DNA of 64,000 nucleotides from Nitrobacter sp035546855 (lineage in GTDB: Bacteria > Pseudomonadota > Alphaproteobacteria > Rhizobiales > Xanthobacteraceae), in contig DASZVY010000040.1 of NCBI GenBank assembly GCA_035546855.1, positions 71,939 through 135,938 of the forward strand. The letters run 5' to 3'. The notes beneath the pieces are model-generated. The model was given only the letters and a program-made list of their open reading frames with translations. It was not told where the DNA came from and did not search any database. Each line of letters begins with the position of its first letter. Position 1 is the stretch's first letter. A program made the position numbers and the translations under genes. Below, one piece after another: positions 15,324 through 24,903 of this stretch.

Positions 15324-18300
15324 TGGCGCAGCCCTCCTCGACCGGCGCCTCGCCGCCCGGATCCTTGCGCGTCGTCCGTCCGGCATCCGGCGACGGCGAG
15401 ACCGCATTCGACACCTTCATCAGGATCACGGCCGACGGCACGGTGACGGCCTATAACGGCCACGTCGATCTCGGCACCGGCATCCGCACGGCGCTGGCGC
15501 AAATCGTCGCGGATGAGCTCGACGTCTCGTTCGCGCGGGTCGTCGTCGTGCTCGGCGACACTTCTCATGTCCCCAACCAAGGGCCGACCATCGCCAGCGA
15601 AACCATCCAGGTCACGGCGGTGCCGTTGCGCAAGGCCGCCGCGCAAGCGCGGCATTTCCTGATCGAGCGCGCAGCGCAACGGCTGGGATTGCCGGCAGCC
15701 GAACTCTCGGTCGAGGACGGTCTGATCCGGGGCCACGACAACCGCAGCGTCACCTATGGCGAATTGATCGGCGATGACATCGTCCGTCTCGACCTCGCCG
15801 ACGATGTGGTCGTGAAGACGACCGACGCGTATAGGATCGTCGGCCAGTCGACGCCGCGGGTCGACCTTCCGGCGAAAGCAACCGGCGAACTCGTCTATGT
15901 GCACGACGTGCGCGTGCCCGGCATGCTGCATGGCCGCGTGGTGCGGCCGCCCTATGCCGGCGTCGACGCCGGCGATTTCGTCGGCACCAGCCTGATCGCC
16001 ATCGATGAATCCTCAGTGAAGGATGTTCCCGGCCTGGTCGCCGTGGCGCGCATCGGCGATTTCGTCGGCGTGGTCGCCGAAAGGGAAGAGAACGCGATCA
16101 AGGCCGCGGCGCAACTCAAGGTCACGTGGAAGCCGGCGCCCGTCCTGCCGGACCTTGGCGACGTCGAGACCGCGCTGCGCGCCAACCCGTCGACGCCGCG
16201 CACGCTGCTCGACAAGGGCGACGTCGATGCCGCGCTTGCCACGGCCGACAAGCCGATGAAGCGCACCTATGTCTGGCCGTATCAGATGCACGCCTCCATC
16301 GGTCCGTCCTGCGCGGTCGCGGATGTTCAGGACGGCCATGTTCGGGTCTGGACGGGCTCCCAGAACCCGCACATGCTCCGCACCGATCTCGCGCTGCTGC
16401 TCGCACGACCGGAAACCGAGATCGACGTGATCCGGATGGAAGCGGCCGGATGCTATGGCCGCAACTGCGCCGACGACGTCACCGCCGACGCCGTGCTGCT
16501 GTCGCGCGCGGTCGGGAAACCGGTGCGCGTGCAACTCACGCGCGAACAGGAGCATGCCTGGGAACCCAAGGGCGCCGCGCAGCTCATCGACGTCAACGGT
16601 GGTTTGCGCGCGGATGGCAGCGTTGCGGCTTATGATTTCGCGACGCGCTATCCGTCCAACGCCGCGCCGACGCTGGCGTTGCTGCTGACCGGCACCGTGC
16701 CGCCGACGCCGGCGATACAGCAGATGGGCGACCGCACCGCGATCCCGCCCTACGACTACGATGCCATGCGGATCGTGGCGCACGACATGCCGCCGATCGT
16801 GCGCGCCTCGTGGCTGCGTGGCGTGTCGGCGCTGCCAAACACGTTCGCGCATGAATCCTATATCGACGAACTCGCCACCGAGGCCGGCGTCGATCCGGTC
16901 GAATACCGACTTCGCTATCTGAAAGATCCGCGCGCCATCGAGCTCGTCAAGGCCGTCGCCGAACGCGCGGAATGGACGCCGCGGCCGGTCTGGACGCCCC
17001 CCCAACCCGACGGCGATGTGGTGCGCGGGCGCGGCTTCGCCTACGCGCTCTATGTGCACGGCCCGTTTCCAGGCAAGCCGGCGGCGTGGTCGGCCTGGAT
17101 CGCCGATGTCGCCGTCAATACGTCCACGGGTGACGTCAGCGTCACGCGCGTCGTCGCCGGTCAGGATTCCGGCCTGATGATCAATCCCGCCGGCGTGCGG
17201 CATCAGATCCACGGCAACGTCATCCAGTCCACCAGCCGCGCGCTGATGGAGGAGGTGGAATTCGCGCCGACGGCGGTGGCGAGCCGCGAATGGGGCGCCT
17301 ACCCCATCATCCGGTTTCCGGACGTGCCGAAGATCGACGTGCTGATGCTGCCGCAGCCGAATCAGCCGCCGATGGGCGTCGGCGAGTCCGCGTCCGTGCC
17401 GAGCGCCGCCGCGATCGCCAACGCGATCTTCGATGCGACCGGCGTTCGGTTCCGCGAACCGCCGTTCACGCCGGAGAAGATCAGGGCCGGCCTTGGACGC
17501 AGCAAGGCACCGCTGCCGCCGAGTTCGCCTGCGCCGGCAATCGCCGCGCCGCCGATGGCGCAACGAAATCCCTTCACAAAGCCGCTCGGAGTGTTTTCCG
17601 GTATCGGCGCTCTGTGCGCCGCCGCCATCGGCCTTGCCGCCGCGATCCTGCCGGGACGCGCCATCGCGCCGATTGCACAACCCGATGCATCGACCTATTC
17701 GGCCGCGACCATCGCACGCGGCAAGGAACTTGCCGCGCTCGGCGATTGCGCGGTGTGCCACACCATGACGAACGGCAGCGTCAATGCCGGCGGCCGGGCG
17801 CTTGAGACGCCGTTCGGCACGATCTATTCGACCAACATCACGCCCGACGTCGAAACCGGCATCGGTGCATGGTCCTATCCGGCGTTCGAGCGCGCCATGC
17901 GCGAAGGTTTGCATCGCAATGGCCGGCATCTCTATCCGGCGTTCCCCTATAATCACTTCGCCAAGACCACCGACGCCGACCTGCAGGCGCTCTACGCCTA
18001 TCTGATGGCGCAGCCGCCGGTGCATGTGAAAAATCGCGAAACAAAGCTGCCGTTTCCTTTCAATCTTCGGCCGCTGATGGCGGGATGGAACGCGCTGTTC
18101 AACAGAGGCGGCGAATTCAAATCCGATCCGGTGAAATCGGAGCAGTGGAATCGCGGCGCCTATCTGATCGAAGGGCTCGGTCATTGCGGCGCCTGCCACA
18201 CACCGCGCAATGCGCTTGGTGCAGAAAAAGATGCGAGCGCCTATCTCGCCGGCGGCACCGCCGAAGGCTGGGACGCGCCGCCTTTAACGGCGCTGTCGCA

Positions 18301-18874
18301 CGCGCCGATTCCGTGGAGCGAGGATGACCTGTTCGCCTACTTGCGCACCGGCCAGTCGCGCTTCCACGGCGTGGCCGCCGGGCCGATGGCGCCGGTGGTG
18401 AAGGGACTGGCTGCGCTGCCGGACAGCGACATCCGGGCGATGGCGCATTACCTCGCCTCGTTCAATACCGCCATCACTCCCGCCGACCAGGAAACCCTCG
18501 CCGTGCGGCTCGAAGCCGCCACCGCCGTCCGCGACTTCTCCGCCTCGCAGAGCGGCGCGCGCATCTATGAAGGGGCCTGCGCGGTCTGCCACGCCATCGG
18601 CGGTCCGGAGTTGTTCGGCAGCCGGCCTTCCCTCGCGCTGAACAGCAACCTGCATGCCGCAACGCCCGACAACCTGATCCAGGTCATCCTGCACGGCATC
18701 ACCGATCCGGTGGCGAGCGACCCCGGCACCATGCCGGCGTTCAGGGCCAGCCTGAACACCCGTCAGGTCGCCGACCTCGTCGCCTACCTCCGTCAGCAGT
18801 TCGCACCGGGCAAACCGGCCTGGAACGAAGTGGAAACGGCGGTGCAGAAAGCCATGCAGACGGCGCCGGACTAA
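15323..18874 (+). CDS. nicB: Nicotinate dehydrogenase large subunit: molybdopterin domain fused to tri-heme cytochrome c (NicB-like)
   Basis: A 1,183-residue protein, nearly the length of P. putida NicB. Residues about 20-720 form the molybdenum-cofactor domain, with the catalytic Glu688 in MGVGESAS. One hydrophobic segment (about 754-778) probably anchors the cytochrome part in the membrane. Three heme c motifs follow: CAVCH at 809, CGACH at 955 and CAVCH at 1086. It hydroxylates the pyridine ring at C6 with water-derived oxygen and passes electrons through the hemes to the respiratory chain. A GTG one codon upstream is possible, but the ATG with TGATG overlap fits coupling to nicA. The fused hemes make this an aerobic, respiration-linked enzyme, unlike the NADP-linked E. 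barkeri one. Confidence 0.87.
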   Translation: MAQPSSTGASPPGSLRVVRPASGDGETAFDTFIRITADGTVTAYNGHVDLGTGIRTALAQIVADELDVSFARVVVVLGDTSHVPNQGPTIASETIQVTAVPLRKAAAQARHFLIERAAQRLGLPAAELSVEDGLIRGHDNRSVTYGELIGDDIVRLDLADDVVVKTTDAYRIVGQSTPRVDLPAKATGELVYVHDVRVPGMLHGRVVRPPYAGVDAGDFVGTSLIAIDESSVKDVPGLVAVARIGDFVGVVAEREENAIKAAAQLKVTWKPAPVLPDLGDVETALRANPSTPRTLLDKGDVDAALATADKPMKRTYVWPYQMHASIGPSCAVADVQDGHVRVWTGSQNPHMLRTDLALLLARPETEIDVIRMEAAGCYGRNCADDVTADAVLLSRAVGKPVRVQLTREQEHAWEPKGAAQLIDVNGGLRADGSVAAYDFATRYPSNAAPTLALLLTGTVPPTPAIQQMGDRTAIPPYDYDAMRIVAHDMPPIVRASWLRGVSALPNTFAHESYIDELATEAGVDPVEYRLRYLKDPRAIELVKAVAERAEWTPRPVWTPPQPDGDVVRGRGFAYALYVHGPFPGKPAAWSAWIADVAVNTSTGDVSVTRVVAGQDSGLMINPAGVRHQIHGNVIQSTSRALMEEVEFAPTAVASREWGAYPIIRFPDVPKIDVLMLPQPNQPPMGVGESASVPSAAAIANAIFDATGVRFREPPFTPEKIRAGLGRSKAPLPPSSPAPAIAAPPMAQRNPFTKPLGVFSGIGALCAAAIGLAAAILPGRAIAPIAQPDASTYSAATIARGKELAALGDCAVCHTMTNGSVNAGGRALETPFGTIYSTNITPDVETGIGAWSYPAFERAMREGLHRNGRHLYPAFPYNHFAKTTDADLQALYAYLMAQPPVHVKNRETKLPFPFNLRPLMAGWNALFNRGGEFKSDPVKSEQWNRGAYLIEGLGHCGACHTPRNALGAEKDASAYLAGGTAEGWDAPPLTALSHAPIPWSEDDLFAYLRTGQSRFHGVAAGPMAPVVKGLAALPDSDIRAMAHYLASFNTAITPADQETLAVRLEAATAVRDFSASQSGARIYEGACAVCHAIGGPELFGSRPSLALNSNLHAATPDNLIQVILHGITDPVASDPGTMPAFRASLNTRQVADLVAYLRQQFAPGKPAWNEVETAVQKAMQTAPD

Positions 18875-18933
18875 CCCTCCACCTCCGCGCCCAATCTATT
18901 TGCAAACCGTTGTCCGCACTATAGCTTAGCGGC

Positions 18934-20238
18934 ATGACCGTGACCGATATCGCGACGCGAACCTACAATCATGGCTGGCGCCTCGATCCCATCGTGCGCA
19001 GCCTGCTCGACACCGATTTCTACAAGCTCCTCATGCTGCAGATGATCCGGGAGTTCTATCCCGGCGAGCATGTCACGTTCTCGGTCATCAACCGCAGCCG
19101 GCAGGTGCGCCTCGCCGAGGTCATCGACGAAGGCGAGCTGCGGGCCCAGCTCGACCACGCGCGCAGCATCCGCTTCAGCAAGAAGGAGTTGATCTGGCTC
19201 GCCGGCAATACCTTCTACGGCAAGACCCAGATGTTCTCGCCGGATTTCATCAACTGGCTCTCGTCGTTCCGGCTGCCGGAGTACGAGCTGCGCAAGGTCG
19301 ACGGCCAATATGAACTGCATTTCCACGGGCCGTGGACCCACACCACCATGTGGGAAATCCCGGCGCTCGCGATCCTCAACGAATTGCGGTCGCGACAGGC
19401 CCTGAAAGGCCAGGGGCGGTTCGCGCTCGACGTGCTCTATGCCCGCGCCAAGGCGAAGCTATGGACCAAGGTGGAGCGGCTGCGGAAGCTGGAAGATCTG
19501 CGCCTGTCCGACTTCGGCACCCGGCGCCGCCACGGCTTTCTCTGGCAGCGCTGGTGCGTCGAAGCCGTGAAGGAAGGCCTCGGGCCGGCGTTCACAGGAA
19601 CATCCAATGTGCTGCTCGCCATGGACAACGATCTCGAGGCCATCGGCACAAACGCGCACGAACTGCCGATGGTGGCGGCGGCGCTGGCCGACGACGATAC
19701 TACGCTGCGCTGGGCGCCCTATCGCATCCTCGATCAATGGCGGCATACCTATGCCGGCAACCTGCTGATCGCGCTGCCCGACGCCTTCGGCACCAAGGCG
19801 TTCCTGCGCGACGCGCCGGACTGGGTGGCGGACTGGACCGGTTTCCGTCCCGACAGCCTGCCGCCGATCGCCGCGGGCGAAGAGATCATCAAGTGGTGGA
19901 AGATGAGGGGCCGCGATCCACGCGAAAAGCTGCTGGTGTTTTCCGACGGGATGGATGTCGACTCGATCGAGGAGACCTACCGCCACTTCGAAGGCCGTGT
20001 CCGCATCAGCTTCGGCTGGGGCACCAACCTGACCAACGATTTCGTCGGATGCTCGCCGGACAACACCGCCGACCTCGATCCGATCTCGATCGTCTGCAAG
20101 GTAACGGCGGTGAACGGACGGCCTGCGGTCAAGCTGTCCGACAATCCGGAGAAGGCCACCGGCGAGCCCTCCGAGATCGCGCGCTACCTGCGGGTATTCG
20201 GCGACGCTGGCCACGTGCGCGCGCCGGTCCACGTCTGA
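18934..20238 (+). CDS. pncB: Nicotinate phosphoribosyltransferase
   Basis: A 434-residue PncB: LLDTDFYKLLMLQ near the N-terminus (substrate loop), FGTRRRHGFLWQ, TGTSNVLLA, and TNAHELP with the histidine that is phosphorylated by ATP. The phosphate-binding VFSDGMDVDSI and GWGTNLTNDF blocks are intact. It converts nicotinate and PRPP to nicotinate mononucleotide in NAD salvage. It starts 59 bp after nicB in the same direction; the gap holds a TTGTCC...TATAGCTT promoter-like pair just before the ATG, so it may be expressed both with nicAB and alone. The salvage enzyme thus sits beside the genes that destroy the same substrate. Confidence 0.95.
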   Translation: MTVTDIATRTYNHGWRLDPIVRSLLDTDFYKLLMLQMIREFYPGEHVTFSVINRSRQVRLAEVIDEGELRAQLDHARSIRFSKKELIWLAGNTFYGKTQMFSPDFINWLSSFRLPEYELRKVDGQYELHFHGPWTHTTMWEIPALAILNELRSRQALKGQGRFALDVLYARAKAKLWTKVERLRKLEDLRLSDFGTRRRHGFLWQRWCVEAVKEGLGPAFTGTSNVLLAMDNDLEAIGTNAHELPMVAAALADDDTTLRWAPYRILDQWRHTYAGNLLIALPDAFGTKAFLRDAPDWVADWTGFRPDSLPPIAAGEEIIKWWKMRGRDPREKLLVFSDGMDVDSIEETYRHFEGRVRISFGWGTNLTNDFVGCSPDNTADLDPISIVCKVTAVNGRPAVKLSDNPEKATGEPSEIARYLRVFGDAGHVRAPVHV

Positions 20239-20260
20239 TACGAGAACGCTCAAGCAGTTC

Positions 20261-21919
20261 TCACACCTTGCCGTCGATCATCACCTCAATGAGCTTCGCG
20301 CCGGGCCGGGCGAAGGCCGACTTGAGCTGCCCTTCGAGGTCTTTGGGATCGCTGATGCGGATGGCCTCGAGGCCAAGCGCCGTCGCCATGCCGGAAAAGT
20401 CCACCGGCGGATCGACGAAATCCATGCCGATGTAGTTGTCGTCCTTGTGGAAGGCGAGCAGCCGCTGCTTGATGATGCGATAGCCGCCATTGTTCGCGAT
20501 CACGACATTCAGCGGTAGCTTGTGATGCGCGGCGGTCCACAATGCCTGGATCGAATACATCGCGCTGCCATCGCCGGAATAGCAGATCACCGGGCGATCC
20601 GGATTCGCAAGACTGACGCCGACCGACGCCGGCAGGCCCCAGCCGATGCCGCCCGATGCCAGCGCGTGATAGCCGTAGCGGTCGCGGTGCGCGCGCAGCG
20701 CCGGAATCGCGCGTGAAGAGGTCAGCCCTTCGTCGACCAGGATGGCATTGTCCGGCATCGCCTCGATCACCCGCAACGCCAGCCAATCCGGATGGATCGG
20801 CGTCTTATGCCCGTTTGCGGCGATCTCATCGACCAACTTTGCGCGGCGGGCGCTCCAGTTGGTTGCCTTCAACCCCGCGAGACCGTCGCGCGCACGCTTC
20901 TCAAGCGCCCCGCCGCCGGCAGCCTTGAGCGCCGGAATCAGCGCCAGCAGCGTTTCCTTGACGTCCGCCTTCACCGCGATGTCGACCGGATAGTTCTTGC
21001 CGATATCCCAATCGACGAGGCCGACCTGCACCATCGCGAGGCCGGCCGGCAGCGGATCGACTTCGCTGTAGACGGACATCCGCAGCGGATCGGAGCCCAG
21101 CACGATCATGAGATCGTAGCCGTCGAGCACCGTGCGCACGTTCTTCTGGTCGCGCGACAGCGGCCCCATGAAGCAGGGGCTCTCCGACAGGAAGTGCGCG
21201 CCATAAGGGACCGACTGCTGGAAGGCCGGACAGCCCAGCGTCTCCGCGAGCGCCGCCGCTTCGTCCAGCGCATCGCTTTTCACGATCTCGTCACCGACCA
21301 CGATCACCGGATTGCGGGCGCGGAGGATGCGCTCGGCAAGCGCGTGGACCATGCCGTCGGACGGCCGCACGCGGGTATCGACCCGTGTCGATTTGCCAAG
21401 CTCGATGCCCGCTTCGGCATTCAGAATATCGCCAGGGAGCGAGATGAACACCGGCCCGGTCGGCGGGGTGGTCGCGATCTTCGCCGCGCGGCGCACGATG
21501 CGCGGCAGATCTTCGAGACGCGTCACCTCGACCGCCCATTTCACCAGCGGCTCGGCGATCCGCACCAGCGGATCGTAGAGCAGCGGCTCCATCAGGCCGT
21601 GACCCTGCTCCTGCTGTCCCGCCGTGAGGATCATCGGCGTGCCCGTGAACTTCGCGTTGTAGAGCGAGCCCATGGCATTGCCGAGCCCTGGCGCGACATG
21701 GACGTTGCAGGCGACGAGGCGGCCTGACGCGCGGCTGTAGCCGTCGGCGATCGCAACGACGAGACTTTCCTGCATCGCCATCACATAGGTGAGATCGGGA
21801 TGCTCCTTCAGGGCATGCATGATCGGGAGTTCGGTGGTTCCCGGATTGCCGAACAGGTGCGTGACGCCCTCATCCTTGAGCAACGCCAGAAAAGCCGAAC
21901 GTCCGGTGATCCGATTCAT
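20261..21919 (-). CDS. Thiamine-diphosphate-dependent enzyme, acetolactate synthase/benzoylformate decarboxylase-like
   Basis: A 552-residue ThDP enzyme. Glu51 in AMQESLVVAIADGYSR activates the cofactor; the central domain (about 190-330) and the GDGSAMYSIQALW...NNGGY ThDP/Mg motif (from about 449) are complete. ATG 21919 was chosen over an ORF start 34 codons upstream because an AGGGGAGG ribosome site precedes it. The NPGTTELP N-terminus resembles benzoylformate and related 2-keto-acid decarboxylases more than true IlvB, and no small subunit gene is adjacent. The exact 2-keto acid cannot be told. It is convergent with pncB, 22 bp apart. Confidence 0.85.
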   Translation of the reverse strand: MNRITGRSAFLALLKDEGVTHLFGNPGTTELPIMHALKEHPDLTYVMAMQESLVVAIADGYSRASGRLVACNVHVAPGLGNAMGSLYNAKFTGTPMILTAGQQEQGHGLMEPLLYDPLVRIAEPLVKWAVEVTRLEDLPRIVRRAAKIATTPPTGPVFISLPGDILNAEAGIELGKSTRVDTRVRPSDGMVHALAERILRARNPVIVVGDEIVKSDALDEAAALAETLGCPAFQQSVPYGAHFLSESPCFMGPLSRDQKNVRTVLDGYDLMIVLGSDPLRMSVYSEVDPLPAGLAMVQVGLVDWDIGKNYPVDIAVKADVKETLLALIPALKAAGGGALEKRARDGLAGLKATNWSARRAKLVDEIAANGHKTPIHPDWLALRVIEAMPDNAILVDEGLTSSRAIPALRAHRDRYGYHALASGGIGWGLPASVGVSLANPDRPVICYSGDGSAMYSIQALWTAAHHKLPLNVVIANNGGYRIIKQRLLAFHKDDNYIGMDFVDPPVDFSGMATALGLEAIRISDPKDLEGQLKSAFARPGAKLIEVMIDGKV

Positions 21920-22031
21920 GCAGTCCTCCCCTCCCGCAGAAATGTGCGGGTTTGCGTCATCATCACCATTCGCGGAGGCGACGCAATGGAGCGCGGTCAT
22001 GGCAGCGTTGCGCGGAGACAACCATCGAACC

Positions 22032-22116
22032 CGTCATGCCCGGCTTTAGGCCGGGCATCCACGTCTTGGCCACGCTTCAAAGACGTGGATGGCCGGAACA
22101 AGCCCGGCCATGACGA
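22032..22116. repeat. Palindromic intergenic repeat, family B, copy 1
   Basis: GTCATGCCCGGCTTTAGGCC... at the left and ...AAGCCCGGCCATGAC at the right form nested inverted repeats with an inner CCACGTCTT/AGACGTGG stem. A diverged second copy is at 31575-31665. It fills the gap between serA and the ThDP enzyme gene and may end transcription of serA. Confidence 0.8.
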
Positions 22117-22137
22117 ATGATGTTGAAGAGATGCCGC

Positions 22138-23382
22138 TCAGTTCTCGTACACCAGCCGCGCGCGGATCGTGCCGTCAAGCCCGCGGAGTTCGTCGAGAAT
22201 CTGCTCGCCGGCCATGCCGTGCACCTCGGCGTCGACGACAACGTAGCCGATTTCGCTGTCGGTCTGCAGATACTGCGCGGCGATATTGATCTCGCGCTGC
22301 AGGAAGACCTCGTTCAGCCGGCGCAACATGCCCGGCACGTTGCGGTGGACATGAATGAACCGCGCGCCAATCGGGCGCATCGGCAACTGCACCTGCGGGA
22401 AGTTGACCGCGCCCGCGGTCGAACCGCTGTCGGAATAGTCGATCAGCTTGCGCGCGACTTCCTTGCCGATGCGGTCCTGCGCCTCCTCGGTGGATCCGCC
22501 GATGTGCGGCGTGAGGATCACGTTCTTCAGCCCCTGCAGCGGCGACGTGAAGCGATCGGCGTTCGATGCCGGCTCGACCGGAAACACATCGACGGCCGCG
22601 CCGGCGAGATGACCGTCGCGCAGCGCGCCTGCCAGCGCGTGGAGATCGACCACCGTGCCGCGGCTGTTGTTGATGAGAAACGCGCCGCGTTTCATGGCGC
22701 GGATTTCAGCCTCGCCGATCATGCCCTCGGTCGCCGGCGTTTCCGGTACATGCAGGCTGACGACATCGCTCTGGGCCAACAACTCCGGCAAGGTGTCGAT
22801 CGGCTCGGTGTTGCCGTGGCGCAGCCGATCGGTGTGATCATAGTAGATGACGCGCATGCCCATGGCTTCCGCCAGCGTCGACAGTTGCGAGCCGATGTTG
22901 CCGTAGCCGACGATGCCGAGCGTCTTGCCGCGCACCTCGCGGCTGTCGGTCGCGGATTTGTCCCAGCCACCCTCGTGCGCCGCCACCGAGCGCGGAAAAA
23001 TGCGCCGCAGCAGCATCACGATCTCGCCGATCGTGAGTTCCGCCACGCTGCGCGTGTTTGAGAACGGCGCGTTGAAAACCGGAACGCCGCGCTGGCGCGC
23101 CGCGCCGAGATCGACCTGGTTGGTGCCGACGCTGAAGCAGCCGACCGCGATCAACCGGTCCGCGGCCGCGAAAATCGGGTCGGTCAGGCGGGTCCGGGAG
23201 CGGATGCCAAGCAGATGCACGCCCTTGACGGCCTCCTGCAACGCCTTGGAATCGAGCGCCTTGGGCAGCCGCTCCACATTGGTGTAGCCGGCCTGATCGA
23301 ACAGTTCGACCGCGCTGTCGTTGATGCCTTCGAGCAGAAGAACCCTGATCTTGTCCTTGGGCAGGGAAAATTTGGCGGTCAT
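22138..23382 (-). CDS. serA: D-3-phosphoglycerate dehydrogenase, ACT-domain (E. coli-type)
   Basis: A 414-residue enzyme of the first step of serine synthesis: 3-phosphoglycerate to phosphohydroxypyruvate with NAD. The NAD fold has GYGNIGSQL; catalytic Arg (CFSVGTNQVD region), Glu (VFPVEP) and His (TPHIGGS) segments are present. A C-terminal ACT domain (about 340-414, FIHVHRNVPGMLRRLNEVF) suggests serine feedback inhibition, as in E. coli SerA of 410 residues. The ATG at 23382 (MTAKFSLPKDKIRVLL) was chosen because upstream codons read as non-homologous sequence. Many alphaproteobacteria also carry a longer 520-residue SerA, so this may be a second copy in the genome. Confidence 0.93.
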   Translation of the reverse strand: MTAKFSLPKDKIRVLLLEGINDSAVELFDQAGYTNVERLPKALDSKALQEAVKGVHLLGIRSRTRLTDPIFAAADRLIAVGCFSVGTNQVDLGAARQRGVPVFNAPFSNTRSVAELTIGEIVMLLRRIFPRSVAAHEGGWDKSATDSREVRGKTLGIVGYGNIGSQLSTLAEAMGMRVIYYDHTDRLRHGNTEPIDTLPELLAQSDVVSLHVPETPATEGMIGEAEIRAMKRGAFLINNSRGTVVDLHALAGALRDGHLAGAAVDVFPVEPASNADRFTSPLQGLKNVILTPHIGGSTEEAQDRIGKEVARKLIDYSDSGSTAGAVNFPQVQLPMRPIGARFIHVHRNVPGMLRRLNEVFLQREINIAAQYLQTDSEIGYVVVDAEVHGMAGEQILDELRGLDGTIRARLVYEN

Positions 23383-23459
23383 GTCGTATCCTGTCGAAAC
23401 GATGCCGGCTGCACGATGACGGCCGAATTCCTGCGCAATCGCCGGCTTCGGGTACCGCC

Positions 23460-24680
23460 TCAATGTGGCGAATCGGGGTGCCAGCCGAGGATGGCGAGCA
23501 TCACGAAAAAGCCGATCACGTAGGCCAAGGCAATAGGCCATCCGTGACGCAGCCACAATCCGACCGACTTCGCTTCCGGATACATATTGGACAGCGCCAC
23601 GCCGGCCGAGGAGCCGAACCAGATCATCGAACCGCCGAAGCCGACCGCATAGGCGAGAAAGTCCCAGTCGTAGCCGCCCTGTTTCAGCGCCAGCGCGGTC
23701 AGCGGGATGTTGTCAAACACCGCCGAGACGAAGCCGAGGCCGAGCGCGGTGTGCCAGGATGCCGCCGGCAATTTTTCGACCGGCATCACCGACGCAGCCG
23801 TCACCAGCGCAAGGAGGAAAACCGTCCCCTTGAACGCCTCGGGCAGCGCCGACCAGTCCGGCGTCCTGAGCGGCACGGTGACGAGAATGGCGGCCCAGAC
23901 CGCGAGCCCGAGAACGGGCGCCGCATCGAGCAGCGCCGGATATTTCAGGTTCGCGGTCACGTTGGCCGCCAGCGCCGCGAGCAGGATCAGCGCCACGATG
24001 AAGACCCGCGCGCCGTCGACCGGCAAGCCCGACGGCGGCTTCTTGACGATCGGCGAAAACCGGTGCTGGCGGATCGCGGCCGGAGCGGCGAAGATCAGCA
24101 GCGCGACGGCGGCGGCAATATAGGCTTCGACGACGGCGAATGGACTGACGCCATCGATCCACATCATCGTCGTCGTGGTATCGCCGACCACGCTGCCGGA
24201 TCCCCCCGCATTGGACGCCGCGACGATCGCCGCCAAGTAGCCGATATGCACCTTGCCCCGGAAGACGTGGCGCGCGACCGTGCCGCCGATCAGCGCGGCG
24301 GCGATGTTGTCGAGAAAGGCCGACAACACGAAAACGATCAGCAACAGCACCGCGCCGCCTTTCCAGTCGTCGGGCAACAGCGCCGGCATCTCGTCGGGAA
24401 TCCGGCTTTCCTCGAAATGCCGCGACAGCAGCGCGAACCCCATCAGCAGCAGAAACAGGTTCGCCAGCGTCACCCATTCGTGCGCCATGTGGTGAGCAAA
24501 ACCGGTCAGCCCCGGACCGGACTTGAAGCCCGTGAAGCCGATCTTGTAGGCGACGATCACCGCAAGGCCGGCGAGAGCAATCGGCAGCGTATGGCGATGG
24601 AACACCGCGATCCCGAGCAGGATGGCCGCGAACAGGATGAAATCGAGGGGAATGCCGAGAATCAAAATGGGTTCGATCAC
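23460..24680 (-). CDS. NhaD/ArsB-like sodium:proton antiporter or anion permease (IT superfamily)
   Basis: A 406-residue membrane protein with about 11-12 hydrophobic segments. FLDNIAAALIGG and AVFDNIPLTAL form the two inverted-repeat 'DN' hairpins, and SNAGGSGSVVGDTTTTMMW is typical of NhaD/ArsB/citrate permease relatives. The start is GTG at 24680, with no ATG available that keeps the first helix and only a weak ribosome site. It probably exchanges Na+ or moves an organic or arsenite-type anion; the sequence does not decide. It lies 77 bp upstream of serA on the same strand. Confidence 0.8.
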   Translation of the reverse strand: MIEPILILGIPLDFILFAAILLGIAVFHRHTLPIALAGLAVIVAYKIGFTGFKSGPGLTGFAHHMAHEWVTLANLFLLLMGFALLSRHFEESRIPDEMPALLPDDWKGGAVLLLIVFVLSAFLDNIAAALIGGTVARHVFRGKVHIGYLAAIVAASNAGGSGSVVGDTTTTMMWIDGVSPFAVVEAYIAAAVALLIFAAPAAIRQHRFSPIVKKPPSGLPVDGARVFIVALILLAALAANVTANLKYPALLDAAPVLGLAVWAAILVTVPLRTPDWSALPEAFKGTVFLLALVTAASVMPVEKLPAASWHTALGLGFVSAVFDNIPLTALALKQGGYDWDFLAYAVGFGGSMIWFGSSAGVALSNMYPEAKSVGLWLRHGWPIALAYVIGFFVMLAILGWHPDSPH

Positions 24681-24903
24681 GATTGTCTCAATGATTCCAA
24701 GAGCGGACTCATCCGGCCATGTCCTGCCGGACGCAGCGGCAGCCGTCGCGACCGTTATGGAGGCCGCTGGCGCACGAAGTCAATTGAGGCAATCGTTCGC
24801 ACGCAAAACACTCTCCTCAGAGGCTCGCATCTGTGCTGATATCCGGCAGGATTGCCCGGCAAAAAAACTTGAGAACAGACCCGCCACTGGAAACGCCTGC
24901 ACC

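Noticed and set aside
16013..18199. A 728-codon minus-strand frame opposite nicB
   Set aside because: Antisense shadow; the plus-strand gene has molybdopterin and three heme motifs.
20261..21919. Acetolactate synthase large subunit (ilvB/ilvI)
   Set aside because: No small-subunit gene is adjacent and the N-terminal NPGTTELP and overall layout fit 2-keto-acid decarboxylases better; ilvD lies 23 kb away and is unlinked.
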